Positions 18,856 through 27,555 are shown, counted from the stretch's first letter. The stretch is DNA of 64,000 bases from Alphaproteobacteria bacterium (GCA_023384135.1 JAHDXS010000002.1:372001-436000); one strand, 5' to 3'. The notes: generated from the sequence alone by a model not told the origin. Translations and numbers: made by a program.

Positions 18856-21375
18856 TCAGGCCGGCTGGGTGTCGTGGAAATCAGCGCCATGCTCATCGAA
18901 CTCCAGACGGGCCTGCGTACGGATATTGTCATCAGGAATAATAGGCCTGACCCCCCAGTTTTCACGCGCATACCCTTCAACTGTCCGATCAGAGGAAAAA
19001 TGCGCTCCGGCGATCGTGTTAATAACAGAACGCTTCCGCCACTCCATCCGATGACTATGGTAAAGCCCGGCGGCCTGTTCATGCTTATCCCAGTAATCAT
19101 TGAAATCCGCCGCGATCCGGTAACGGTCATCATGCCGAACCGTATCGGCCAGATGTTTGAACCCGATTTCATCAAGAAAATCGAGTGCGCGTTTCAGGCG
19201 CGGACTCTGGTCAATATAGTCCTGCGCCCTATATCCCGCAGCATTGATCGCCTCCAACTCCTGTTCGGTCTTTCCGAAGAAAAAGATATTCTCCTCGCCC
19301 GTCTGCTCGCCGATCTCGACATTTGCCCCGTCCCGGGTCCCGATCGTGAGCGCGCCGTTCAACGCGAATTTCATATTGCTTGTGCCCGAAGCTTCGGTTC
19401 CGGCCGTCGAAATTTGTTCAGACAGATTTGCCGCCGGAATGATGATTTCCGCCTTTTGGACATTATAATCGGGAATGAAGGCGAGCTTCAGCTTGCCGTC
19501 CAGGCTTTTATCGTCTTCCAGAATATTTTGCAGGCGGTGAGCCAGAGCGATGATCCCCTTGGCCGTTCCGTAGCCGGGAGCAGCCTTCCCAGCCAAAATT
19601 TTGGCCACCTTTGGCCGATCTTTGGCCGGATTATCCTTGATGTCTTGATAGAGCGCGACCGTATGCAGAAGGTTCATAAGCTGTCGCTTGTACTCATGAA
19701 TACGCTTCACCTGCACGTCAAACAGGGCGTTGGTATCCAGCGCAACGCCCGTCTCGGTTTTTACGAGATCGGCCAGCCGCTCCTTATTCCCACGCTTGAT
19801 CGCAGCAAAACGCTCCATAAACCCGGGATCGTCAAGATGCTGCTCAAGCTCATCAAGCTGCTCGAGATCGGTCACCCAGTCTTCGTTGCCCAGTGTTCGG
19901 GTAATAAGCGTTGCCAGCGCAGGGTTCGCCTTGACCAAAAAGCGCCTCTGGCTGATCCCGTTCGTGTGGTTGACCTTGACGGAGTTCCCGCGCATGGCAA
20001 CCAGGTCCGGGAACAGATCCTCGAACACCAACTCCGTGTGCATGGCCGAAACACCGTTGACCCGGCTCGCATTAAACGCGGCCAGATGCCCCATGCGGAA
20101 ATGATTGTCGAATACAATCGACATGCGCCCTTTGGCCTGCACCCGCTCCTCATCGCTCAGATGCGCCAGCTTGACATCCGCTTCAGCCATCAGATCGTCA
20201 TGAAGCCTTTGAATGATCTCGGCGATGCGGGGCAAAACATGCGCCATTTTGCCTTTGTGCCATTTCTCCAGCGCCTCAGGCATCAGCGTATGGTTGGTGT
20301 AATTGCAGACCTTGCGCGTAGTCGCTCTGGCCTTGTCCCACTCAACCCCGTGCTCATCAACAAGAATCCGCATAAGTTCAGGCACGGCCAAAGCGGGATG
20401 TGTATCATTAATCTGAATGGAGGTCGTGGCCGCGAGATTGTCCAGCGTCCTGTTCTTAGCCATGTGTCCTGCGATGATACTCTGTAGGGAGGCGCTGACC
20501 AGAACATACTCCTGTAACAGCCGCAAATTCTTGCCGCCCTCATCGTGATCCTGCGGATAGAGCTGTGTGTTCACCGCGCGCAGCGCCCAGTTCTTTTCGG
20601 AATCTCCCGCATCCAGACTATCCGGCACGATCAGCTCCCAAAGCCTCAGCGTATTGACGCTCAGCCCGTCATACCCCGGAGCCATCATGTCATGCGCCTT
20701 CACCTGCGCCACAATCGGGTTTTCGCTGCCGTAAACCTTAATAGAGAAAGGCCCTCTGTCGTTAACCTTCATCGTGACCGACCCTACATCGTCCCGCCGG
20801 AACGTCCAAGGATAACCCTCCGAATGCCATTTATGGGGATGCTCCTCCTGCTGCCCCTGCGAATTGATCGTCTGACGGAAAAACCCGTCGCGGTAGAACA
20901 ACCCATAGCCGGTCATCGGCAAATGAAGATTGGCCCCGCTGTCGATAAAACAGGCGGCGAGACGGCCAAGCCCACCGTTACCCAGACCGGGATCGATCTC
21001 GAAATTCAGGATTTTATCAGGGTCCTGCCCCAGATTGACCAGAGCCTTCGTCACCGCCTCTTCTGACTTCGCGGCCTGAAGCGCGGTGGAGATGTTCGGC
21101 CCCAACAGCCACTCGATGGAAAGATAGTGCGCCTGTCTTTGGACGGCATTAGAATTATAGGTCGTCTGCGTTGCCAACCATTCAGGCACAAGCTCATCCC
21201 TTACATATCCGGCAACGGCAGCGTACCAGTCGCCACGCTTGGCCTGAGAGACATCGGGAACAATCGCTTTCACCCGCTCAATAAGGGCGCTCTCTACCTC
21301 CTCGACCTTCCATTCGTGACCGAACGCGTCGCCACCTGATGCATCCTGAGAGAAATCCGCTCGCGCCTTAGCCAT
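18856..21375 (-). CDS. glgP: Glycogen/starch phosphorylase
   Basis: Cleaves alpha-1,4 glucan ends with phosphate to release glucose 1-phosphate. At 839 residues it is full length. The PLP-lysine motif EASGTSNMKFALNG is present near residue 680, as are GLGNGGLGRLAACF (about 130) and HEYKRQLMN (about 560). No other glycogen gene is adjacent, so it appears to be a single-gene unit. The tRNA-Thr gene lies about 150 bases upstream on the same strand. Confidence 0.97.
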   Translation of the reverse strand: MAKARADFSQDASGGDAFGHEWKVEEVESALIERVKAIVPDVSQAKRGDWYAAVAGYVRDELVPEWLATQTTYNSNAVQRQAHYLSIEWLLGPNISTALQAAKSEEAVTKALVNLGQDPDKILNFEIDPGLGNGGLGRLAACFIDSGANLHLPMTGYGLFYRDGFFRQTINSQGQQEEHPHKWHSEGYPWTFRRDDVGSVTMKVNDRGPFSIKVYGSENPIVAQVKAHDMMAPGYDGLSVNTLRLWELIVPDSLDAGDSEKNWALRAVNTQLYPQDHDEGGKNLRLLQEYVLVSASLQSIIAGHMAKNRTLDNLAATTSIQINDTHPALAVPELMRILVDEHGVEWDKARATTRKVCNYTNHTLMPEALEKWHKGKMAHVLPRIAEIIQRLHDDLMAEADVKLAHLSDEERVQAKGRMSIVFDNHFRMGHLAAFNASRVNGVSAMHTELVFEDLFPDLVAMRGNSVKVNHTNGISQRRFLVKANPALATLITRTLGNEDWVTDLEQLDELEQHLDDPGFMERFAAIKRGNKERLADLVKTETGVALDTNALFDVQVKRIHEYKRQLMNLLHTVALYQDIKDNPAKDRPKVAKILAGKAAPGYGTAKGIIALAHRLQNILEDDKSLDGKLKLAFIPDYNVQKAEIIIPAANLSEQISTAGTEASGTSNMKFALNGALTIGTRDGANVEIGEQTGEENIFFFGKTEQELEAINAAGYRAQDYIDQSPRLKRALDFLDEIGFKHLADTVRHDDRYRIAADFNDYWDKHEQAAGLYHSHRMEWRKRSVINTIAGAHFSSDRTVEGYARENWGVRPIIPDDNIRTQARLEFDEHGADFHDTQPA

Positions 21376-21522
21376 GACAAGCCCCCCTATTCACGCTGTT
21401 TCTGCTTAAAACTTAGCCTTAAAGACTTACAGAACCAAAGCTCGTGAGGCAACATTATTTCGATTGCTGCGCCGCACAAGTAACAATATTACAAAAATTG
21501 GAATCTGAGCGGCGGGGAAAGA

Positions 21523-21597
21523 TGGTGCCGGATGCAAGATTCGAACTCGCGACCTTTCGATTACAAATCGACTGCACTACCACTGTGCTAATCCGGC
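21523..21597 (-). tRNA. tRNA-Thr(UGU), CCA encoded
   Basis: Read on the minus strand, the gene folds as a cloverleaf. The acceptor arms GCCGGAT and ATCCGGC pair perfectly, with discriminator A and an encoded CCA. The D-stem pairs GCAC with GTGC. The anticodon loop is TTTGTAA with anticodon TGT. The T-loop is TTCGAAT. The closing pair of the anticodon stem is a G-A mismatch. It closely resembles E. coli tRNA-Thr(UGU). Confidence 0.95.
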
Positions 21598-21840
21598 AGA
21601 CTGCGCATGAAACTGGGATAAGGAATTATTAAGCCTCGCGCGGCTAAGATGTATCAAAATCAAGGGGCGGCAATCAAGCTCTTTTCTGGGGGCCGCAAAA
21701 GCGCCAAAAACCTTAACACATCGACCGAAGGTCGAAAGGTCGCTTTTTTTGCCTGAACCTATTGGTTTTTTCTAGTTTTTTCTGTTATTTTACACCAGTG
21801 TAAAGCGTAAGACATAAATAAATAGGGTGGGTTTTCTACA
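21598..21840. promoter_or_regulatory. Upstream region of the DotM-DotL operon
   Basis: 243 bases without a gene, between the tRNA and the dotM-like start. It contains a perfect inverted repeat at 21789-21804 (TTTACAC-CA-GTGTAAA) and a small CGACC-GAA-GGTCG hairpin at 21722-21734 followed closely by a T-run (AAAGGTCGCTTTTTTT). The hairpin could end rightward read-through, but no plus-strand gene precedes it. Confidence 0.4.
21789..21804. promoter_or_regulatory. Palindrome, candidate operator of the dotM operon
   Basis: TTTACAC and GTGTAAA are perfect reverse complements separated by CA. The site ends 36 bases before the GTG start of the dotM-like gene, where a dimeric repressor could block transcription. 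No regulator gene is adjacent, so the binding protein is unknown. Confidence 0.4.
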
Positions 21841-23067
21841 GTGGCAGGCGGACAACAGGCTAATGATACCCTGCACGACAGCGCGATCGGCTGGACGATC
21901 ATGCTCGTCATATTCGCGGTCCTGATATGGATTTTCTGGTACTTCTTCCAAGAAGAAGTCAGGGCGATGGTCGTTTGGATCAGATATGCCGAGATATACG
22001 TCATATCATTCTTTTTAGACTCCGATTTCACGGTTATTTGGAATAATAAAGAAGCGGCGTTCCAAAAAGTTTACGAACATGAAAATGGATTGGCTTCTGT
22101 TCTTGAATTACCGAAAGAAAAGCTAAGATATAAGCATTTAGCAAACGTGAACAACATGGCGATGGGGCCATGGAAGATGCCGATCTGTACGCTGCTCTTC
22201 GGCGCTGCGTGCTGGTGCATGTTCTTCGGCCCCCGCACCCAATACCGCCGCCGTTATAATCTGGAAGGTTTGATTGAAAGACAGGCAAGTGTCTTCCACG
22301 TCATCTCTCCCTTTGTAAAATTTAACCCCTCGACGCAGCCGACCCGCCCCCCCGGTTCTCCTGTTCCGGCTGAGCTTCCTCTGTTCGCTGAAGCGCTTGG
22401 TCCTGAAGAATGGCTGGCTTACAACCGGATTTCGATCCCCGATGGCAAAATTGATCGCGAAGAGACCGAAGAGGCGTTCATTGCGCAGCTCGGTCCGCGC
22501 TGGAAAGGCCCGAACGCCATGGAGGATTACAAGCAGGTTTTGCTTGCGGCCTTTTGTATGAAGGCAGCCAGAAAGCGCGTGGAAGCCGATGAAATGCTCG
22601 GACGCCTCGCGAAATGCTGGTCGTTTAAAAATGGTCTCGAACTCAAAAGAGACAAAAAACTCTTCAAACTCGCCACAAGCATCCTGAAAGACAAGGATCT
22701 GTCGGGGAAAACCTTGGCGCAAGTCAACCAGCATGCGTTTGAAACGACAGCCCTCATGAAGGGCCTCTCGTACGCCCGAACAGAGGGTGGCGTTCTCGCG
22801 CCGGCCCAGTTTGTGTGGCTGCGTGCGCATGACCGCACCCTCTGGTACCCGCTGAATAACATGGGCAGACAGTCCTTCCATATGGAGGCAATGGGTGCCA
22901 TGGCGCATTTTAAAGCCGAGAGACTCACGCAGCGCCCGATTCCCGTGCCCAAGGTGGGCGATGCCGTAACAACGATCATAGAATATATGGCCTCAGACAG
23001 AGCCCGGCCCATCCCGGCACTCGATTACAGCAAATCGAAGAAAAAAGGCGTCAAGAAGGCCGTATAA
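21841..23067 (+). CDS. dotM: DotM/IcmP-like type IVB secretion coupling-complex protein
   Basis: A 408-residue inner-membrane protein of the DotM/IcmP family, partner of the DotL ATPase in the Dot/Icm coupling complex that recruits substrates. There are hydrophobic segments at about residues 17-39, 45-60 and 118-134, then a large cytoplasmic domain. Features resembling the family are the arginine-rich YRRRYNLEGLIERQASVFHV after the third segment and a conserved-looking LAPAQFVWLRAHDRTLWYPLNNMGRQ split near residues 318-345. The start is GTG with a GGGTGGG element nine bases upstream. The gene is followed by a small membrane protein gene and a dotL-like gene, which strongly supports the call. 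Confidence 0.85.
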   Translation: MAGGQQANDTLHDSAIGWTIMLVIFAVLIWIFWYFFQEEVRAMVVWIRYAEIYVISFFLDSDFTVIWNNKEAAFQKVYEHENGLASVLELPKEKLRYKHLANVNNMAMGPWKMPICTLLFGAACWCMFFGPRTQYRRRYNLEGLIERQASVFHVISPFVKFNPSTQPTRPPGSPVPAELPLFAEALGPEEWLAYNRISIPDGKIDREETEEAFIAQLGPRWKGPNAMEDYKQVLLAAFCMKAARKRVEADEMLGRLAKCWSFKNGLELKRDKKLFKLATSILKDKDLSGKTLAQVNQHAFETTALMKGLSYARTEGGVLAPAQFVWLRAHDRTLWYPLNNMGRQSFHMEAMGAMAHFKAERLTQRPIPVPKVGDAVTTIIEYMASDRARPIPALDYSKSKKKGVKKAV

Positions 23068-23102
23068 AGATAAAACAAACTGCGTAAAGAATGTGAAAGA
23101 AC

Positions 23103-23717
23103 ATGGCAAGATCGGCTTTGGCGGAACAATCCGCCGCAAAGGAAAAAAAGAGTATGAGAATGACGTCAAAAAAAGACAGCTTTTCACTGGTCTCCAGCGC
23201 CTCCGTTGTGGACGGCAAGCTTATTCTCTCTCTGCCGGACGCGGCAACCCCCGTGGTTTGGCAGATGGACATGGAACAGGCGAAAGCCTCGGCTCTGGAA
23301 GTCCGCGAGGACACGAAGTCAGGACGATTTACGCTCGCCCTTAAAACCCAGAAGGGCGAAACGGTTGATATTGCGTCCTATGAGGAAAAGCAATCCGCCG
23401 TTAAGGCGCTTATGGTCACCTCCAAGGCGCTTGAGAACGCCCACGGCAAAATCCGTCGCGTGGCGGCCAACGCCCCGGACGCCTCCGCAAATTCCTCGAA
23501 CTATGCCGCACAAGGCGGTTTCGCAGCGCAGCAAAAAAACAGCAGCACGGCCAGTGCCATATTAGCCGTACTGCTCATCGTGATATTAATTTCCGCTTGG
23601 GCTTTCACGATCCCCAAGGCCAGCGATACGATCGCCAGAACGAGCGGCGGCGCGAGCAAAGCGGCAAGCGATACAGGTGTCCCGGTCTCGGCCGACGATT
23701 TCCTCAGCAACAGATAG
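23103..23717 (+). CDS. Unknown single-pass membrane protein between dotM and dotL
   Basis: Up to 204 residues. Not recognised as a known Dot/Icm component. Residues about 25-105 look like a small beta-rich cytoplasmic domain (SFSLVSSASVVDGKLILSLP, then FTLALKTQKGETVDIASY). A polar Ala/Ser/Asn linker follows, then one transmembrane segment (ASAILAVLLIVILISAWAF, about 149-168) and a short tail ending SADDFLSNR. An alternative start at 23154 has an AAAGGA site about ten bases upstream and may be the real one. Position and spacing (35 bases after dotM, 26 before dotL) suggest a subunit of the same complex. Confidence 0.65.
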   Translation: MARSALAEQSAAKEKKSMRMTSKKDSFSLVSSASVVDGKLILSLPDAATPVVWQMDMEQAKASALEVREDTKSGRFTLALKTQKGETVDIASYEEKQSAVKALMVTSKALENAHGKIRRVAANAPDASANSSNYAAQGGFAAQQKNSSTASAILAVLLIVILISAWAFTIPKASDTIARTSGGASKAASDTGVPVSADDFLSNR

Positions 23718-23743
23718 CGATAAAGGTATAACGGGCGTATTCC

Positions 23744-26557
23744 ATGGCATTAGACCAGAGAAAATACGAACATAAACATGAGGCCATACTGCGGGACGTG
23801 CGCCCGCTGACCACACGCTTGGCCGATGGTTTTTCCAACCCGTCTTATTCGACGTCGATTTTCCTGCTGGCCGCAATGGCGATCTATATCAACGATTGGG
23901 CGCTGACATTCGCGGATATGATCCTCGCATTTCTGTTCATCTACTGGCTCTGGCTCCGCGCACGCGATAAATCTCTCGCCTTCAAGCTGCCGCTCGGCTC
24001 CAAAGATAAGGACATGAACAACGGTCGGAACGGCAAGCCCGGCAAGGCCGAAGGCATCCTTTACCTCGGCAACGTCGAAAAAACCAACGAGGAAGTCTGG
24101 TTCACCAACTCGGACGCTCGGACACACATTCTCTATCTCGGAACGACGGGCGCGGGTAAAACCGAAGGCTTGAAATCCATGGTCACCAACGCGCTGGCCT
24201 GGGGGTCCGGCTTCGTGTACGTGGATGGTAAAGCCGATACCGACCTCTGGTCATCTCTCTCGTCTCTGGTGCGCCGCTTTGGCCGCGACGACGACCTTCT
24301 GGTCCTTAACTACATGACCGGGAACGCCGACGTGCGCGCCCCCTCGAACACGATGAACCCGTTCTCCAGCGGTTCGGCCTCGTATCTCGTCAACATGCTC
24401 GTCAGCTTGATGCCGGAATCCGAGGGCGACAACGCGATGTGGAAAGAGCGTGCGGTCTCCTTGATCAGCTCCATCATGCCGGCCTTGACATGGAAGCGTG
24501 ACAATCAGGACATCCCCCTGTCCGTTAGAACGATCCGCGATTACCTGACTTTGTCCAACGTCATCAAGCTCTCGCGGGATGAAGCCGTTCCCTCCATGGT
24601 CCGCGCCGGTTTGAAGGGTTATCTGGATACGCTCCCGGGCTTTATCAACGATGCGTACGACGACAACGGTAAGGTCAAGCCCCCCGGCCCCGACACGCCG
24701 CAATACAACACGGAAACCGCAAGCCAGCAGCATGGCTATCTGGCCATGCAGTTTACCCGCTCCTTGCAATCTCTCGGCGACGACTACGGATACATCTTCG
24801 ACACCCAGGCCGCCGACGTCGACATGGTGGATGTTGTTCTGAACCGCCGGATCATGATCGTTCTGATCCCGGCCCTTGAAAAGTCCGGCGACGAGATCGC
24901 CAACCTCGGTAAAATCGTCTCCGCGACCATGAAGGGGATGATGGGTTCGACGCTCGGCTCCACGGTTGAAGGATCAAGCGAAACCGTGATCGAAAACAAA
25001 CCCACCCACTCCGCCACCCCGTTCATGACCGTCTTCGACGAGGTCGGTTACTATACCGCGCAGGGTATGGCCGTTATGGCCGCTCAGGCCCGTTCTCTGG
25101 GCTTCTGTCTCGTCTTCTCCGGTCAGGATTTGCCCGCAATGAAAAAGCGGGTCCGCGAAGAAGCCAACTCTATTGTTGGTAACTGTAACATCAAGATCTT
25201 TGGCAAACTCGAAGACCCGACCGAAACCAAAGACTTCTTCGAAAAAACCGTCGGCTCCGCGATGGTGACCGAGGTCTCGGGCTTCCAGATGATGGGCGGT
25301 TCCGAATTCGGCGCCTATCACGACACGAAACAGGCCGGCGTTCAGCTCCGTCCACGCGCGAGTTACGACGGTCTGCGCGGCTTCCGCGAAGGCCAAGCCG
25401 TCATCACCTTCGGCGATACCGTCGTAGACTGCGCGATCTTCTATTCCAACCCGGGCCATGCCAAGGCGATGCGCGTCACGCGCTTCATGATTCTGCCGCC
25501 GCCGGATGACGAAGTGGTCAAGCACTCCACAGCGATCCGCAAACTGCGCGATCTGATGGTGAACAAGAGCTGGACGGCAATGCGCTCCGATGTGGCTCTG
25601 GAAACCCCGGTCGAGATTTCCGCAATGAACGACGGCTTCAAGAAAAGCCTCAAGCCGAACATCAGCCCGATCGACGCGGGGATCTGCGCTCTGGTCAGCA
25701 TCCACGCCATCGACAACGAAATCCCGGCGACCGATGATAAGGGAATACCTCCCGCTGGCGGTTCTGGCGGTGGCGGAGGCCCGGCAGGTCCGGCAACACC
25801 GCCCGTAACGCCGCCGACAACCACAGCGCCTGTATCACCCGTGGGCCAGGTCGTTCAAAAACCCGCCACAACGGCTGCTCCGGTTACCCCGCCCCCGCTG
25901 GTTGCTCAAAAACCGTCAGAGATCGTCAAACAATCCGAGACGGTCGGCGCAAACGGCGGCAATGCCGAAGCGTCCAAGAGTGGCGCGCCCATGTCCTTCT
26001 TCAGCAAGACACCACCCGCAACGCCGGCGCAACCGCCCGCAGCGCCTCCTACGATGCCGCCCGCTTCACCCCCGGCCGCAAGCGGCGGCGATCAGCCGAA
26101 CAAACCTGCTATATTTGGCGCACCCAAACCTGCAGAAACCGCGCAAACACCCCCTGCTGCAGCTCCGGCAACGCCGCCCGCAACGCCTCCGGCAGATCAG
26201 CCGAATAAGCCTGCGATCTTTGGCGCCGCCAAACCCGCGCAAACAGCGGCACCCCCAGCGGCACCCCCGGCAGCGCCACCGATTTCTGCGCCGCCCGCTA
26301 CACCCCCGGTCACGACAACGCCTGCAGCAACAGACGCAGCCGCTCCGGCAGATCAGCCTGCTAAACCCGCAATCTTCGGCGCCGCCAAACCCGCGCAAAC
26401 ACCGCCTCCAACTGAAACGGCACAACAACCGGCTCCCACGGAATCCGAGGACGCCCTCAAGAAGGCCGGCGAGGAAATCGCCAAATCCCTTTTGGGCGGA
26501 AACGGCAACGGAAATGGGAACGGTGATAACGGCGACGAAAACGGCAACGGCCACTAA
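23744..26557 (+). CDS. dotL: DotL/IcmO-like type IV coupling ATPase with repeat tail
   Basis: A 937-residue TraD/VirD4-type coupling protein. Two membrane segments (about residues 43-82) are followed by the motor domain with Walker A GTTGAGKTEGLK (about 132-143), DGKADTDLW, and Walker B FMTVFDEVGYY (about 426-436). The N-terminal arrangement and preceding dotM gene place it with DotL/IcmO. From about residue 665 on, the protein is Pro/Ala/Thr-rich and probably disordered, with three copies of a DQPxKPAIFGAxKPA motif (residues about 782, 817 and 869) and a Gly/Asn-rich end. The adaptor-binding C-terminal part of Legionella DotL is not recognisable. Confidence 0.88.
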   Translation: MALDQRKYEHKHEAILRDVRPLTTRLADGFSNPSYSTSIFLLAAMAIYINDWALTFADMILAFLFIYWLWLRARDKSLAFKLPLGSKDKDMNNGRNGKPGKAEGILYLGNVEKTNEEVWFTNSDARTHILYLGTTGAGKTEGLKSMVTNALAWGSGFVYVDGKADTDLWSSLSSLVRRFGRDDDLLVLNYMTGNADVRAPSNTMNPFSSGSASYLVNMLVSLMPESEGDNAMWKERAVSLISSIMPALTWKRDNQDIPLSVRTIRDYLTLSNVIKLSRDEAVPSMVRAGLKGYLDTLPGFINDAYDDNGKVKPPGPDTPQYNTETASQQHGYLAMQFTRSLQSLGDDYGYIFDTQAADVDMVDVVLNRRIMIVLIPALEKSGDEIANLGKIVSATMKGMMGSTLGSTVEGSSETVIENKPTHSATPFMTVFDEVGYYTAQGMAVMAAQARSLGFCLVFSGQDLPAMKKRVREEANSIVGNCNIKIFGKLEDPTETKDFFEKTVGSAMVTEVSGFQMMGGSEFGAYHDTKQAGVQLRPRASYDGLRGFREGQAVITFGDTVVDCAIFYSNPGHAKAMRVTRFMILPPPDDEVVKHSTAIRKLRDLMVNKSWTAMRSDVALETPVEISAMNDGFKKSLKPNISPIDAGICALVSIHAIDNEIPATDDKGIPPAGGSGGGGGPAGPATPPVTPPTTTAPVSPVGQVVQKPATTAAPVTPPPLVAQKPSEIVKQSETVGANGGNAEASKSGAPMSFFSKTPPATPAQPPAAPPTMPPASPPAASGGDQPNKPAIFGAPKPAETAQTPPAAAPATPPATPPADQPNKPAIFGAAKPAQTAAPPAAPPAAPPISAPPATPPVTTTPAATDAAAPADQPAKPAIFGAAKPAQTPPPTETAQQPAPTESEDALKKAGEEIAKSLLGGNGNGNGNGDNGDENGNGH
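26090..26140 (+). repeat. Tail repeat, copy 1 of 3
   Basis: Encodes DQPNKPAIFGAPKPAET in the dotL tail. The protein motif is better kept than the bases (codons differ between copies), so it is probably selected as a short linear motif. Confidence 0.8.
26195..26245 (+). repeat. Tail repeat, copy 2 of 3
   Basis: Encodes DQPNKPAIFGAAKPAQT. It is preceded by a Pro/Ala spacer of about 18 residues from copy 1. Confidence 0.8.
26351..26400 (+). repeat. Tail repeat, copy 3 of 3
   Basis: Encodes DQPAKPAIFGAAKPAQT. It lies about 35 Pro/Ala/Thr-rich residues after copy 2 and shares the KPAIFGA core with both other copies. Confidence 0.8.
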
Positions 26558-26576
26558 TACGTAGCGGCCGTTCTTT
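26546..26576 (+). terminator. Possible terminator at the end of dotL
   Basis: AACGGCC (26546-26552) and GGCCGTT (26566-26572) form a seven-pair stem around a 13-base loop that includes the dotL stop codon, followed by CTTTC. The T-run is short, so it is a weak candidate. Confidence 0.4.
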
Positions 26577-26603
26577 CAAAAAAACATCGAAAAGCTGAAA
26601 TCT

Positions 26604-27503
26604 CTAAACGCGTGAATACCACGTGGCGCGGGCCTTGCCGTGCCGAACGAGATATCCCTCGTCCGTCAGTTCGCCCAGCCGCAGCTTGAGCGTGGAGCGC
26701 TTGCCGCGCGTCAGGCGCTCGATCTCTTTCATGCTGAGCCGCTCGTGTTTCTCGAACAGCTTGAGCACCTTGGTCGAAAGCGAAGGCATGTTGGCGATTT
26801 CGGGCCGCCCTTTATCAAGGCGTTTCTGCAGAACGGACTTCTGATCGCCCAGAACTTCTAGGAAAAATCCGATCCAGACATCCCAGTCAACCCGGCCCGA
26901 AGCCAGCGTTTCCTGCGTGTGTTTAAGCGCCTCCGCATACGCCTCCGCCCGCTCCGAAAATACCGGGTCGAGCAGGCTGTAAGGCGCGTAATTGTAACCA
27001 CTCTTGAGCATCAGCAAGATAACGAGAACCCGCGCCAACTTTTGATTGCCCCGCTCGAACGGGCAAAGTTGCAGGAATACAGCCGTAAAGATCGCGATAA
27101 CGAACAACGGATGAATCTCACCCTTCTCCAGCGCCTCGCCGACCCATTTCACAAGCCGGGGCATCAACGCACGGATTTCCTCAGGGGTAGCCGTTTCAAG
27201 GCTATCGATCACCGCATCCCCACGCCTGATATGAAGCGTATGCGGACCCTGACGGTAGGAACTGATGCTCTTTGCGCCGGTAAAAACCGTATGCAGCTTG
27301 CAGATCATCTCCTCATCGATGGCCTGCGTCTGCCACAGACCTGCGACATCCTTGAGGTTTCGGCCAAAACTGGAAACGTCTCCAAGAATTTGCAGGGACG
27401 TCGTGTGATTTTCAAGCGCCGTCCACGCGCCCTTGAACTCATCCACCGCGCAGGCGAGCTTGAGCATAGAGGGCGTAATTCTGACGTGCTGTAATCCGAG
27501 CAT
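26604..27503 (-). CDS. Fic-fold protein with degenerate catalytic motif and C-terminal winged helix
   Basis: A 299-residue protein with the Fic layout: a segment with SSYRQGPHTLHIRRGD, a helix pair around HPLFVIAIFTAVFLQL, then the position of the HPFxDGNGRxxR motif, which reads CPFERGNQKLAR. The catalytic histidine is cysteine, the acidic metal ligand is arginine, and GNGR is GNQK. AMP transfer by the normal mechanism is therefore unlikely. Following GYNYAPYSLLDP and about 100 residues is a winged-helix region (LFEKHERLSMKEIERLTRGK), as in regulatory Fic proteins. It faces the dotL gene end to end. It could be a regulator or a non-catalytic binding protein. Confidence 0.75.
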   Translation of the reverse strand: MLGLQHVRITPSMLKLACAVDEFKGAWTALENHTTSLQILGDVSSFGRNLKDVAGLWQTQAIDEEMICKLHTVFTGAKSISSYRQGPHTLHIRRGDAVIDSLETATPEEIRALMPRLVKWVGEALEKGEIHPLFVIAIFTAVFLQLCPFERGNQKLARVLVILLMLKSGYNYAPYSLLDPVFSERAEAYAEALKHTQETLASGRVDWDVWIGFFLEVLGDQKSVLQKRLDKGRPEIANMPSLSTKVLKLFEKHERLSMKEIERLTRGKRSTLKLRLGELTDEGYLVRHGKARATWYSRV

Positions 27504-27546
27504 GGTGGCCGACTATAGCCAGAAAAAAATCGCCGATCAATCGCCC

Positions 27547-27555
27547 TGTGGATAA
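27547..27555 (-). promoter_or_regulatory. Perfect DnaA-box sequence
   Basis: TGTGGATAA, the reverse complement of the consensus TTATCCACA, lies in the 116-base spacer between argS and the Fic gene. A single isolated box may be chance or a minor titration site. Confidence 0.35.

Noticed and set aside
25740..26560. Long minus-strand open frames opposite the dotL tail as real genes
   Set aside because: They mirror the Pro/Ala-rich codons of dotL and give low-complexity Gly/Arg/Cys sequence without start signals; read as shadows.
21523..27503. tRNA-Thr as the attachment site of an island carrying the DotM-DotL genes
   Set aside because: The tRNA is on the minus strand, so its 3' end, where integration usually occurs, faces glgP and not the coupling genes. 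No integrase or direct repeat of the tRNA end was found.
27547..27555. Single DnaA box between argS and Fic as a second origin
   Set aside because: One isolated box with no AT-rich unwinding stretch or other boxes around it; a chance 9-mer is reasonable in 64 kb.
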